Below are positions 25,231 to 34,394 of a stretch of DNA of 64,000 bases, in pieces. Source of the stretch: Scandinavium sp002470465 (GTDB taxonomy: Bacteria > Pseudomonadota > Gammaproteobacteria > Enterobacterales > Enterobacteriaceae); the NCBI RefSeq assembly GCF_040750395.1, contig NZ_JBFLVD010000018.1, positions 186,001 to 250,000 of the forward strand. The letters are read 5' to 3'. The position numbers were made by a program, and so were the translations under genes. The number at the start of each line of letters is the position of its first letter. Position 1 is the stretch's first letter. The notes below the pieces were generated by a model. That model saw nothing but the letters and a program-made list of their open reading frames with translations, ran no database searches and was not told where the DNA came from.

Positions 25231-26514
25231 ATGGTTAGACTTGAAAAGAACGATCCTCTGATGTTAGCGCGCCAGTTACCGATTAAATCGGTGGCGCTGA
25301 TCCTCGCCGGTGGGCGCGGAACCCGACTGAAAGACCTGACCACCACTCGCGCAAAACCGGCGGTGCACTTTGGTGGCAAATTCCGCATTATCGATTTCGC
25401 CCTTTCTAACTGCATTAACTCAGGCATCCGCCGTATCGGCGTCATCACGCAGTATCAGTCTCATACGCTGGTGCAGCATATTCAGCGCGGCTGGTCGTTC
25501 TTCAGCGAAGAGATGAACGAGTTCGTCGACCTGCTGCCCGCGCAGCAGCGCGTCAGCGGCGAAAACTGGTATCGCGGCACCGCCGATGCGGTTACGCAAA
25601 ACCTCGACGTTATTCGCCGCTACAAGGCCGAATATATCGTGATCCTCGCCGGTGATCATATCTACAAGCAGGACTACTCGCGCATGCTTATCGATCACGT
25701 CGAAAAAGGCGCACGTTGCACCGTGGCCTGCATGCCGGTGCCCGTTGAGGAGGCAAAGGCGTTTGGCGTGATGGCAGTGGATAATGAAGAAAAGATTATC
25801 GATTTCGTCGAAAAACCGGCGAAGCCGCCGACCATGCCGGGCGATGACAGCAAATCCCTCGCCAGCATGGGCATCTATATCTTTGATGCGGATTACCTTT
25901 ATGAGCTGCTGGCGGAAGATGACGCCGAGGCGAACTCCAGCCACGACTTCAGCAAGGATATCATCCCGAAAATCGTGAAAGCTGGCATGGCCTATGCACA
26001 TCCGTTCCCGTTGTCCTGCGTTCAGTCCGATCCTGAGGCCGAACCTTACTGGCGCGACGTGGGGACGCTGGAAGCGTACTGGAAGGCGAATCTTGATCTG
26101 GCCTCCGTTACGCCTGAGCTGGACATGTATGACCAGAACTGGCCGATTCGCACCCATATGGAATCGCTGCCGCCCGCGAAGTTTGTGCAGGATCGTTCGG
26201 GCAGTCACGGGATGACCCTGAACTCGCTGGTCTCCGGCGGATGCATCATCTCCGGCTCCGTGGTGGTGCAGTCGGTGCTTTTCCCGCGCGTGCGGATTAA
26301 CTCGTTCTGTAACATTGATTCGGCAGTGTTATTGCCGGACGTCTGGGTTGGACGTTCGTGTCGCCTGCGTCGCTGCGTTATCGACCGTGCCTGCGTGATT
26401 CCGGAAGGCATGGTCATTGGGGAGAATGCGGAAGAGGACGCGCGTCGTTTCTACCGTTCTGAGGAAGGTATTGTGCTGGTCACGCGTGAAATGCTGCGCA
26501 AACTGCAGGGCTGA
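25231..26514 (+). CDS. glgC: Glucose-1-phosphate adenylyltransferase (ADP-glucose pyrophosphorylase)
   Basis: 427-residue enzyme making ADP-glucose from ATP and glucose 1-phosphate, the controlled step of glycogen synthesis. The nucleotide loop is LILAGGRGTRLKDLT, with the allosteric region KPAVHFGGKFRI, the substrate-binding FVEKP motif and a C-terminal left-handed beta helix with hexapeptide character. The start at 25231 has a GGAG site seven bases upstream. The C-terminus is about four residues shorter than in E. coli (ends MLRKLQG). Confidence 0.96.
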   Translation: MVRLEKNDPLMLARQLPIKSVALILAGGRGTRLKDLTTTRAKPAVHFGGKFRIIDFALSNCINSGIRRIGVITQYQSHTLVQHIQRGWSFFSEEMNEFVDLLPAQQRVSGENWYRGTADAVTQNLDVIRRYKAEYIVILAGDHIYKQDYSRMLIDHVEKGARCTVACMPVPVEEAKAFGVMAVDNEEKIIDFVEKPAKPPTMPGDDSKSLASMGIYIFDADYLYELLAEDDAEANSSHDFSKDIIPKIVKAGMAYAHPFPLSCVQSDPEAEPYWRDVGTLEAYWKANLDLASVTPELDMYDQNWPIRTHMESLPPAKFVQDRSGSHGMTLNSLVSGGCIISGSVVVQSVLFPRVRINSFCNIDSAVLLPDVWVGRSCRLRRCVIDRACVIPEGMVIGENAEEDARRFYRSEEGIVLVTREMLRKLQG

Positions 26515-26525
26515 CAGGAGCGATA

Positions 26526-27959
26526 ATGCAGGTCTTACATGTATGTTCAGAGATGTTCCCGCTGTTGAAAACCGGCGGTCTGGCAGATGTGATTGGTGCG
26601 TTACCGGCGGCGCAAATTGCCGATGGGGTGGATACGCGCGTCTTGCTGCCCGCGTTTCCGGATCTTCGCCGCGGAGTGACGGATGCGCAGGTCGTGACCC
26701 GTCGTGACACCTTCGCCGGCCCCATTACGCTGCTGTTCGGTCGCTACAACGGGGTGGGCATCTATCTGATTGATGCCCCCCACCTTTATGACCGCCCAGG
26801 GAGCCCGTATCACGACACGAACCAGTTCGCCTACACCGACAACGTCAAGCGCTTTGCGCTGCTTGGCTGGGTGGGCGCGGAAATGGCCGTTGGGCTGGAT
26901 CCCTTCTGGCGCCCGGAAATTGTGCATGCCCACGACTGGCACGCGGGGCTTGCCCCCGCGTATCTTGCGGCGCGTGGACACCCGGCAAAGTCGGTCTTTA
27001 CGGTACATAACCTGGCCTATCAGGGCTTGTTTTACGCCCACCACATGAATGAGATTGACCTGCCATGGTCGTTCTACAACATGCACGGGCTTGAGTTTAA
27101 CGGGCAGATTTCGTTCCTGAAGGCCGGACTCTATTACGCCGATCACATTACGGCGGTAAGCCCGACCTACGCTCGTGAAATCACCGAGCCACAGTTCGCC
27201 TATGGCATGGAGGGCTTACTGCGCCAGCGCCATCAGGAAGGACGACTCTCCGGCATTCTGAACGGCGTGGATGCGCAGATCTGGAGCCCGGAAAACGACC
27301 TGCTGCTGGCGACGCGCTATGACCGCGAGAAGCTGGAAGAGAAGGCGGAGAACAAGCGCCAGCTGCAGATTGCGATGGGGCTGAAGGTCAATGACAAAGT
27401 GCCGCTGTTTGCGGTGGTGAGTCGACTGACCCATCAGAAGGGCCTGGATTTGGTGCTTGAGGCGCTGCCGGGGCTGCTCGAACAGGGCGGTCAGCTGGCC
27501 CTGCTGGGGGCGGGCGATCCGGTGTTGCAGGAAGGATTCCTTGCCGCCGCAGCCGAGCATCCCGGGCAGGTTGGGGTGCAGATTGGCTATCACGAAGCCT
27601 TCTCGCACCGCATCATGGGCGGCGCGGATGTGATTCTGGTGCCATCGCGCTTTGAGCCGTGCGGCTTAACGCAGCTGTATGGCCTGAAATATGGCACGCT
27701 GCCGCTGGTGCGCCGCACCGGGGGGCTGGCGGACACCGTTTCCGATAGCTCGCTGGAAAACCTGGCTGACGGCGTCGCCAGCGGTTTTGTGTTTGAAGAC
27801 AGTAATGCCTGGTCGCTGCTGAGAGCTATCCGGCGTGCTTTCGTGTTGTGGTCTCGCCCCTCGCTCTGGCGCTACGTTCAGCGCCAGGCGATGAGCATGG
27901 ATTTTAGCTGGCAAGTCGCGGCGACGTCCTACCGCGAGCTTTATCAACGCTTGATGTAA
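26526..27959 (+). CDS. glgA: Glycogen synthase
   Basis: 477-residue GT5 glucosyltransferase that extends alpha-1,4 glucan from ADP-glucose, the same length as the E. coli enzyme. The ADP-glucose-binding KTGGLADV motif is at residues 15-22, and the C-terminal site includes SRFEPCGLTQLYGLKYG with the conserved Glu. It lies 11 bases after glgC and 17 before glgP. Confidence 0.97.
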   Translation: MQVLHVCSEMFPLLKTGGLADVIGALPAAQIADGVDTRVLLPAFPDLRRGVTDAQVVTRRDTFAGPITLLFGRYNGVGIYLIDAPHLYDRPGSPYHDTNQFAYTDNVKRFALLGWVGAEMAVGLDPFWRPEIVHAHDWHAGLAPAYLAARGHPAKSVFTVHNLAYQGLFYAHHMNEIDLPWSFYNMHGLEFNGQISFLKAGLYYADHITAVSPTYAREITEPQFAYGMEGLLRQRHQEGRLSGILNGVDAQIWSPENDLLLATRYDREKLEEKAENKRQLQIAMGLKVNDKVPLFAVVSRLTHQKGLDLVLEALPGLLEQGGQLALLGAGDPVLQEGFLAAAAEHPGQVGVQIGYHEAFSHRIMGGADVILVPSRFEPCGLTQLYGLKYGTLPLVRRTGGLADTVSDSSLENLADGVASGFVFEDSNAWSLLRAIRRAFVLWSRPSLWRYVQRQAMSMDFSWQVAATSYRELYQRLM

Positions 27960-27976
27960 TCACAGGAACCATTTCT

Positions 27977-30424
27977 ATGAATGCACCGTTTACCTATGCA
28001 TCGCCGACACTCAGCGTTGAGGCACTGAAACACTCGATTGCCTATAAGCTGATGTTTACCATCGGGAAAGATCCGGCCATTGCCAACAAGCATGAATGGC
28101 TGAACGCCACGCTGTTTGCGGTGCGTGACCGTCTGGTGGAGCGCTGGCTGCGCTCTAACCGCGCCCAGCTGTCGCAGGAAGGCCGTCAGGTTTATTACCT
28201 GTCGATGGAGTTTTTGATTGGCCGCACCCTTTCCAATGCGCTGTTATCACTCGGTATTTATGAGGATGTCAAAAACGCGCTGGAAGGGATGGGGCTTGAG
28301 CTTGAAGAGCTGATTGACGAAGAGAATGACCCTGGCCTTGGCAACGGTGGCCTGGGGCGTCTGGCGGCCTGCTTCCTTGACTCACTGGCTACGCTCGGCC
28401 TGCCGGGGCGCGGCTACGGCATCCGCTACGACTACGGCATGTTCAAGCAGAACATCGTCGACGGGCGGCAGAAGGAGTCGCCGGACTACTGGCTGGAGTA
28501 CGGTAACCCGTGGGAGTTTAAGCGTCACAACACCCGCTATGCGGTTCGCTTCGGCGGACGCATTCAGCAGGAAGGCAAGAAATCCCGCTGGGTGGAAACC
28601 GAAGAGATCCTGGCGGTGGCTTACGATCAAATTATTCCAGGCTATGACACCGACGCCACCAACACGCTGCGTCTGTGGAATGCGCAGGCCAGCAGCGAAA
28701 TCAACCTTGGGAAGTTCAACCAGGGCGACTACTTCGCGGCGGTGGAGGATAAAAACCACTCCGAGAACGTTTCCCGCGTCCTGTACCCGGACGACTCGAC
28801 CTATTCCGGGCGCGAGCTGCGCCTGCGCCAGGAGTATTTCCTGGTTTCAGCGACCGTGCAGGATATTCTCAGTCGTCACTACCAGCAGCATAAAACCTAC
28901 AGCAACCTGGCGGCTAAAATCGCCATTCACCTCAACGATACGCACCCGGTGCTGTCGATTCCTGAGCTGATGCGTTTGCTGATCGACGAACACAAGTTTA
29001 GCTGGGATGAGGCGTTCGAGGTGACCTGCCAGGTCTTCTCCTACACCAACCACACGCTGATGAGTGAAGCGCTGGAAACCTGGCCGGTGGATATGCTCGG
29101 CAAAATTCTGCCGCGCCATCTGCAAATCATTTTTGAGATCAACGATTACTTCCTGAAGACGCTTCAGGAGCAGTATCCGAATGACACCGGCCTGCTGAGC
29201 CGCACGTCGATCATCGACGAATCCAATGGCCGTCGGGTGCGCATGGCGTGGCTGGCGGTGGTGATTAGTCACAAGGTCAACGGCGTGTCGGAGCTGCACT
29301 CGAACCTGATGGTGCAGTCGTTGTTTGCCGACTTTGCGAAGATATTCCCGATGCGTTTCACCAACGTGACCAACGGCGTGACGCCGCGCCGCTGGCTGGC
29401 GCTGGCCAACCCGTCGCTTTCTGACGTGCTGGATGAAAACATTGGTCGAACCTGGCGCACCGATTTGAGCCAGCTTAGCGAACTGGAGCAGCATCTTGAT
29501 TACCCGCTGGTGAATCAGGCTGTCCACCACGCCAAGCTTGAGAACAAAAAGCGGCTGGCGGAGTACATCGCCCAGCAGCTCAACGTGGTGGTGAGTCCGA
29601 AGTCATTGTTTGACGTGCAGATTAAACGTATCCACGAGTACAAGCGTCAGCTGATGAACGTGCTGCATGTGATCACCCGCTACAACCGCATCAAGGCCGA
29701 TCCGAACGCCGACTGGGTGCCACGCGTAAACATCTTCGCCGGGAAAGCCGCATCGGCGTACTACATGGCGAAGCACATTATTCATCTCATCAACGATGTG
29801 GCGAAGGTCATCAATAACGACCCGCAGATTGGCGACAAGCTGAAGGTGGTGTTTATCCCGAACTACAGCGTGAGTCTGGCGCAGGTGATCATTCCGGCGG
29901 CGGATCTCTCCGAGCAGATTTCACTGGCGGGAACGGAGGCCTCTGGCACCAGTAACATGAAGTTTGCCCTCAACGGCGCGCTGACCATCGGCACGCTGGA
30001 CGGCGCGAACGTCGAGATGCTGGAACACGTCGGTGCGGAGAATATCTTTATCTTCGGTAACACGGCGGAAGAGGTTGAAGCGCTGCGCGCTCAGGGCTAC
30101 AAGCCGCGGGATTACTATGATAAGGATGAAGAGCTGCATCAGGTGCTGACGCAAATCGCGACTGGCCTGTTCAGCCCTGAAGAGCCGGGCCGCTACCGTG
30201 ACCTGGTGGATTCGCTGATTAACTTTGGCGATCACTATCAGGTGCTGGCGGATTACCGCAGCTACGTGGACTGTCAGGACAGCGTTGATGAGCTGTACCG
30301 CAACCCGGAAGAGTGGACCACCAAAGCGATGCGTAATATCGCCAACATGGGCTACTTCTCGTCGGACCGCACCATTCAGGAGTATGCGGATCACATCTGG
30401 CATATCGATCCGGTGAGATTGTAA
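27977..30424 (+). CDS. glgP: Glycogen phosphorylase
   Basis: 815-residue GT35 enzyme releasing glucose 1-phosphate from glycogen. The pyridoxal phosphate lysine is Lys 662 in GTSNMKFALNGA. Other family stretches are DPGLGNGGLGRLAACFLDS, KRIHEYKRQLMNVLH and NVTNGVTPRRWL. Last gene of the glg operon; a REP pair follows within about six bases of its stop. It is a paralogue of malP in this window. Confidence 0.97.
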   Translation: MNAPFTYASPTLSVEALKHSIAYKLMFTIGKDPAIANKHEWLNATLFAVRDRLVERWLRSNRAQLSQEGRQVYYLSMEFLIGRTLSNALLSLGIYEDVKNALEGMGLELEELIDEENDPGLGNGGLGRLAACFLDSLATLGLPGRGYGIRYDYGMFKQNIVDGRQKESPDYWLEYGNPWEFKRHNTRYAVRFGGRIQQEGKKSRWVETEEILAVAYDQIIPGYDTDATNTLRLWNAQASSEINLGKFNQGDYFAAVEDKNHSENVSRVLYPDDSTYSGRELRLRQEYFLVSATVQDILSRHYQQHKTYSNLAAKIAIHLNDTHPVLSIPELMRLLIDEHKFSWDEAFEVTCQVFSYTNHTLMSEALETWPVDMLGKILPRHLQIIFEINDYFLKTLQEQYPNDTGLLSRTSIIDESNGRRVRMAWLAVVISHKVNGVSELHSNLMVQSLFADFAKIFPMRFTNVTNGVTPRRWLALANPSLSDVLDENIGRTWRTDLSQLSELEQHLDYPLVNQAVHHAKLENKKRLAEYIAQQLNVVVSPKSLFDVQIKRIHEYKRQLMNVLHVITRYNRIKADPNADWVPRVNIFAGKAASAYYMAKHIIHLINDVAKVINNDPQIGDKLKVVFIPNYSVSLAQVIIPAADLSEQISLAGTEASGTSNMKFALNGALTIGTLDGANVEMLEHVGAENIFIFGNTAEEVEALRAQGYKPRDYYDKDEELHQVLTQIATGLFSPEEPGRYRDLVDSLINFGDHYQVLADYRSYVDCQDSVDELYRNPEEWTTKAMRNIANMGYFSSDRTIQEYADHIWHIDPVRL

Positions 30425-30429
30425 AAAAA

Positions 30430-30529
30430 TGCCCGGTGGCGGCTTCGCCTTACCGGGCCTACGGGATTCGCACAATGCTTTGATTATGTGGGTTTTGTAG
30501 GCCCGGCAAGCATTAGCGCCGCCGGGCAT
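30430..30529. repeat. BIME between glgP and glpD
   Basis: REP units at about 30430-30462 (TGCCCGGTGGCGGCTTCGCC, ending GGGCCTAC) and 30497-30529 (GTAGGCCCGGCAAGCATTAG) point toward each other. They fill the short gap between the converging genes glgP and glpD and can stabilise or end both messages. Confidence 0.9.
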
Positions 30530-30537
30530 TTCGTCGA

Positions 30538-32079
30538 CTACGACGCTAACGACAGATTACGCTTTCCCTCGTGCTGTACCAGCCATTGCGTAATGCGGGA
30601 TTGCTCTTCGGCATTCAGCCACATGCCCTGTTTTGTGCGACGCCAGATAGCATCGTCGAGGCGACGCACCCATTCATGTTCTACCAGATAGCGCAGCTCG
30701 GCTTCGTAAAACTCATGTCCGAAATGCTCGCCTAAATCGGTAATCTCTTTCGCCTCACCCAGAATCCATTCGCTGTTGCTGCCGTAAGTGCGGGCAAAGT
30801 GGCGCGCCATGCCTTCGCTGATAAACGGATAGCGACGGCGGAGCTTCGCCGCGTAATCGTCGCGGTCACCTTCAATCTCGCCGCCAGGCAATACCGAGCC
30901 TTTCGTCCACGCCGGGCCGATGCCTTTGTAATACGGCGTCAGTTTTTCCAGCGCGTGCTCGGCGAGCTTACGGTAGGTCGTGAGCTTGCCGCCAAACACC
31001 GACAGCAGCGGCGCCTGACCGTTTACGTCGTGGATATCGAGCGTGTAGTCGCGGGTAATAGCCTGCGGGGAATCAGACTCGTCATCGCACAGCGGACGCA
31101 CGCCGGAGTATGTCCAGACAATGTCATCGCGTCCAAGCTGCTTTTTAAAGTGGGCGTTATGTACCTTCAGCAGGTAGTTAATTTCGCTTTCGTCGATTTC
31201 GACATGCTTCGGATCGCCTTTGTATTCGACATCGGTGGTGCCGATAATCGAGAACTCATCCATCCACGGAATCACAAACACGATGCGTTTATCTTCGTTT
31301 TGCAGGATGTAGGCCTGTTTCTGGGTGTGCACGCGCGGGACCACGATGTGGCTGCCTTTGATCAGGCGAATGCCGTACGGTGATGGCAGATGCATCCCGT
31401 CGTCGAAGAACTGTTTCACCCACGGGCCGGTGGCATTCACCAGGCCGCGCGCCTGCCAGCTGAATTTCTCGCCGGTATCAATGTCTTCTGCCTCGACAAT
31501 CCACAGGCCGTTTTCACGGCGCGCGGAAGTGGCGCGAGTGCGGGTTAATACTTCACCGCCTTTTTTCACCACCATTTGCGCGTTAGCAAGTACCAGGCGG
31601 GCATCGTCTACCCAACAGTCGGAATATTCGAAACCGCGCACGATTTCCGGCTTCAATACTGAATCGGCGCCAAAACGCAGCCCGGCTGATCCCGGCAGGC
31701 TGGTGCGTTTGCCGAGGTGATCGTACATCAGGCTGGTGCGTTTGCCGAGGTGATCGTACATAAAGAGGCCGATACGAATCATCCACGCCGGGCGCAGATG
31801 CGGACGGTGCGGCAAACGAAAGCGCATCGGGAAAGCGATATGTGGCGCCATCTTCAGCAGCACTTCACGCTCGGCCAGCGCTTCGCTCACCAGGCGGAAT
31901 TCGTAGTGCTCCAGGTAGCGCAGCCCGCCGTGGATGAGCTTAGAGCTGGCGCTGGAGGTGGCACAGGCTAAATCCTGCGCCTCCAGCATCAGCACGGATA
32001 AACCACGCCCTGCGGCGTCTGCCGCGATACCGGCACCGTTGATGCCACCGCCTATCACAATCAGATCTTTGGTTTCCAT
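30538..32079 (-). CDS. glpD: Aerobic glycerol-3-phosphate dehydrogenase, with 11-residue tandem duplication
   Basis: FAD enzyme on the cytoplasmic face of the inner membrane, oxidising glycerol 3-phosphate to dihydroxyacetone phosphate and passing electrons to quinone. The FAD loop is LIVIGGGINGAGIA, and the rest aligns with E. coli GlpD (501 residues). This copy has 513 residues because MYDHLGKRTSL (residues 107-117) is repeated exactly at 118-128. The DNA is a perfect 33-bp tandem repeat at 31696-31761, so the frame is kept. Activity may be altered. The start at 32079 is the family start; the extra frame to 32112 is not expected. It is divergent from glpEGR, with a GlpR-like operator upstream. 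Confidence 0.95.
   Translation of the reverse strand: METKDLIVIGGGINGAGIAADAAGRGLSVLMLEAQDLACATSSASSKLIHGGLRYLEHYEFRLVSEALAEREVLLKMAPHIAFPMRFRLPHRPHLRPAWMIRIGLFMYDHLGKRTSLMYDHLGKRTSLPGSAGLRFGADSVLKPEIVRGFEYSDCWVDDARLVLANAQMVVKKGGEVLTRTRATSARRENGLWIVEAEDIDTGEKFSWQARGLVNATGPWVKQFFDDGMHLPSPYGIRLIKGSHIVVPRVHTQKQAYILQNEDKRIVFVIPWMDEFSIIGTTDVEYKGDPKHVEIDESEINYLLKVHNAHFKKQLGRDDIVWTYSGVRPLCDDESDSPQAITRDYTLDIHDVNGQAPLLSVFGGKLTTYRKLAEHALEKLTPYYKGIGPAWTKGSVLPGGEIEGDRDDYAAKLRRRYPFISEGMARHFARTYGSNSEWILGEAKEITDLGEHFGHEFYEAELRYLVEHEWVRRLDDAIWRRTKQGMWLNAEEQSRITQWLVQHEGKRNLSLAS
31696..31761. repeat. Perfect 33-bp tandem duplication inside glpD
   Basis: Two identical, directly adjacent 33-base units (31696-31728 and 31729-31761), each beginning CAGGCTGGTGCG and ending GATCGTACAT. 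The unit length is a multiple of three and no base differs between copies, which indicates a recent event or an assembly error. Confidence 0.97.
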
Positions 32080-32113
32080 GCTGCGCCCTCGTGCACTTTC
32101 GTTAAAGTTCATA

Positions 32114-32133
32114 AATGTTCGTTATCGCTCAAT
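32114..32133 (-). promoter_or_regulatory. Putative GlpR operator upstream of glpD
   Basis: AATGTTCGTTATCGCTCAAT fits the GlpR consensus half ATGTTCG-TTA-CG closely, with a weaker second half. It lies 35 bases upstream of the glpD start, where the repressor would block glpD transcription in the absence of glycerol phosphate. glpR is in the same neighbourhood. Confidence 0.65.
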
Positions 32134-32240
32134 ATAGCAAACAAACGCGCACTTGGTAACATCAAAAAAACATTTCAGGGTGATGCGTGTAACAAATTAG
32201 CGTTTCCCTGCCTCGGCGACGTACACTACGGAGTAAAATG

Positions 32241-32280
32241 TTTCCCTCTCCCTGGCCCTCTTCCAAAGGGAGAGGGAAAC
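32241..32280. repeat. Inverted CCCTCTCCC-type repeat before glpE
   Basis: TTTCCCTCTCCC is mirrored by GGGAGAGGGAAA about 16 bases later. A related element occurs at 59176-59252. This purine/pyrimidine-rich hairpin recurs in enterobacterial intergenic regions. Here it lies in the glpE leader. Confidence 0.7.
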
Positions 32281-32312
32281 ACACCGCACAATGACAAAAG
32301 AAAGAGAGCACC

Positions 32313-32639
32313 ATGGATCAATTTGAATGTATCAACGTAGAAGAAGCGCACCAGAAGCTGCATCAGGGGCAGGCGGTAATGGTGGATATTCGCGATCCGC
32401 AGAGCTACGCAATGGGCCACACGCCGGATGCGTTTCATCTGACTAACGATACGCTCAACGCATTTATGCAGGACGTTGATTTCGACACCCCGGTGATGGT
32501 GATGTGCTATCACGGCAACAGCAGCAAAGGCGCGGCGCAGTATCTGCTGACGCAGGGTTACGATCGGGTTTACAGCGTGGACGGCGGTTTTGACGCCTGG
32601 CATCGCCATTTCCCGGCCGAAGTGGCGCACGGGAGCTGA
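32313..32639 (+). CDS. glpE: Thiosulfate sulfurtransferase GlpE
   Basis: 108-residue single-domain rhodanese. The active-site loop is MCYHGNSSKG, with Cys 65 carrying the persulfide. It transfers sulfur from thiosulfate to cyanide or thiols such as thioredoxin in vitro; the role in the cell is unclear. First gene of glpEGR, divergent from glpD. Confidence 0.95.
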   Translation: MDQFECINVEEAHQKLHQGQAVMVDIRDPQSYAMGHTPDAFHLTNDTLNAFMQDVDFDTPVMVMCYHGNSSKGAAQYLLTQGYDRVYSVDGGFDAWHRHFPAEVAHGS

Positions 32640-32683
32640 GCAGGTATACTGTCCCCTTTTGTGTGGAATAAGCGACGTCCCGT

Positions 32684-33514
32684 ATGCTGATGATTACCTC
32701 TTTTACCAACCCGCGCGTCGCCCAGGCGTTTGTTGACTACATGGCAACGCAGGGCATTATCCTGACGATTCAGCAACATACCCAAACGGACGTCTGGCTT
32801 GCCGACGAAAGTCAGGCGGCGAGGGTCGAGGCTGAGCTGGCCCGCTTTCTGGAGAACCCGGCCGATCCTCGCTATCTGGCCGCGAGCTGGCAGTCAGGCC
32901 ACACCAACAGCGGCCTGCACTACCAGCGCTACCCTTTTCTGGCAACGCTGAAAAACAATGCCGGGCCGTTGACCTGGCTCATTCTCTGCGCCTGCATTCT
33001 GGTGTTTATTGTGATGAACGTGGCGGGCGATCAGGCGGTCATGCTGTGGCTGGCCTGGCCGTACGATGCATCTCAGCAGTTTGAATTCTGGCGCTATTTC
33101 ACCCATGCCTTCATGCACTTCTCGCTGATGCATATCCTCTTCAACCTGCTATGGTGGTGGTATCTCGGCGGGATGGTGGAAAAGCGGGTTGGCAGCGGCA
33201 AACTGCTGGTGATTACGGTCATCAGTGTGCTGCTGAGCGGGTATGTACAACACAAGTTCAGCGGCCCGTGGTTCGGCGGTTTGTCGGGCGTGGTATACGC
33301 CCTGATGGGCTATGCATGGCTACGAGGTGAGCGCGATCCGCAAAGCGGCATTTACCTCCAGCGCGGTCTGATTATTTTCTCGCTGCTGTGGCTGGTGGTC
33401 GGCTGGCTGGATCTTTTCGGGATGTCGATTGCCAATGGCGCTCACGTCGCGGGCCTGGCCGTCGGGCTGGTGATGGCGTTCGCCGACACGCAGAATGTGC
33501 GAAAACGAACATAG
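32684..33514 (+). CDS. glpG: Rhomboid intramembrane serine protease GlpG
   Basis: 276-residue rhomboid protease, equal in length to the E. coli enzyme. A cytosolic N-terminal domain (about 1-70) is followed by six membrane helices. The catalytic Ser is in WFGGLSGVVYALMGY (about residue 201) and the His in NGAHVAGLAVG (about 254), with the HILFNLLWWWYLGG oxyanion region. It cleaves membrane proteins within the bilayer. It sits between glpE and glpR. Confidence 0.96.
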   Translation: MLMITSFTNPRVAQAFVDYMATQGIILTIQQHTQTDVWLADESQAARVEAELARFLENPADPRYLAASWQSGHTNSGLHYQRYPFLATLKNNAGPLTWLILCACILVFIVMNVAGDQAVMLWLAWPYDASQQFEFWRYFTHAFMHFSLMHILFNLLWWWYLGGMVEKRVGSGKLLVITVISVLLSGYVQHKFSGPWFGGLSGVVYALMGYAWLRGERDPQSGIYLQRGLIIFSLLWLVVGWLDLFGMSIANGAHVAGLAVGLVMAFADTQNVRKRT

Positions 33515-33545
33515 CTATTGATTTAACGGATTCCAGGGATCTTGC

Positions 33546-34304
33546 ATGAAACAAACACAACGTCATGACGCGATTATTGAACTGGTAAAAAAACAGGGTT
33601 ATGTCAGCACGGAAGAGCTGGTGGAGCAGTTTTCCGTCAGCCCGCAAACCATTCGCCGCGATCTCAACGACCTCGCCGAACAGAAGATGATCCTGCGCCA
33701 TCACGGCGGCGCGGCGCTGCCATCGAGCGCGGTCAACACCTCGTGGCAGGACAGGCGAACGACGCAGGCGGCGGAGAAAGAGCGAATTGCCCGCAAAGTG
33801 GCAAGCCAGATCCCCAACGGTGCCGCGCTGTTTATTGATATTGGCACCACGCCGGAAGCGGTGGCGCACGCGCTGCTGGAGCATTCGGATCTGCGTATCG
33901 TCACCAATAATCTCAATGTCGCCAATACGCTAATGGCGAAAGAGGATTTCCGCGTGATTCTGGCAGGCGGCGAGCTGCGCAGCCGCGATGGCGGCATTAT
34001 CGGCGAAGCTACCCTCGATTTTATCTCCCAGTTCCGCCTGGACTACGGCATTCTCGGCATCAGCGGGATCGACAGCGACGGCTCGCTGCTGGAGTTTGAC
34101 TATCACGAAGTGCGCACCAAACGGGCGATCATTGAAAACTCGCGCCACGTGATGCTGGTGGTGGATCACTCCAAGTTTGGCCGGAACGCGATGGTGAACA
34201 TGGGCAGCATTAGCATGGTTGACGCGGTGTACACCGACGTGATGCCGCCTGCGGGCGTGATGCAGGTGATTGCAGAGAATAATATTCAGCTGGAGCTGTG
34301 CTGA
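33546..34304 (+). CDS. glpR: Glycerol-3-phosphate regulon repressor GlpR
   Basis: 252-residue DeoR-family repressor. The N-terminal winged helix (residues about 6-57, YVSTEELVEQFSVSPQTIRRDL) binds glp operators, and the C-terminal DeoRC domain binds glycerol 3-phosphate (ALFIDIGTTPEAVAHAL). It starts 31 bases after glpG. No truncation, so repression of the glpD promoter should be intact. Confidence 0.96.
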   Translation: MKQTQRHDAIIELVKKQGYVSTEELVEQFSVSPQTIRRDLNDLAEQKMILRHHGGAALPSSAVNTSWQDRRTTQAAEKERIARKVASQIPNGAALFIDIGTTPEAVAHALLEHSDLRIVTNNLNVANTLMAKEDFRVILAGGELRSRDGGIIGEATLDFISQFRLDYGILGISGIDSDGSLLEFDYHEVRTKRAIIENSRHVMLVVDHSKFGRNAMVNMGSISMVDAVYTDVMPPAGVMQVIAENNIQLELC

Positions 34305-34313
34305 TTAACAGAA

Positions 34314-34384
34314 TGTCGGGTGGCGGCTACGCCTTGCCCGACCTGGCGTGAGCAGGCCCGGCAAGCGCAGCGCCGCCGGGAAAT
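34314..34384. repeat. BIME between glpR and malT
   Basis: Two REP-like units, TGTCGGGTGGCGGCTACGCC near 34315 and GGCCCGGCAAGCGCAGCGCC near 34356, form an inverted pair between converging glpR and malT. Confidence 0.85.
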
Positions 34385-34394
34385 GCCTTAAGAA

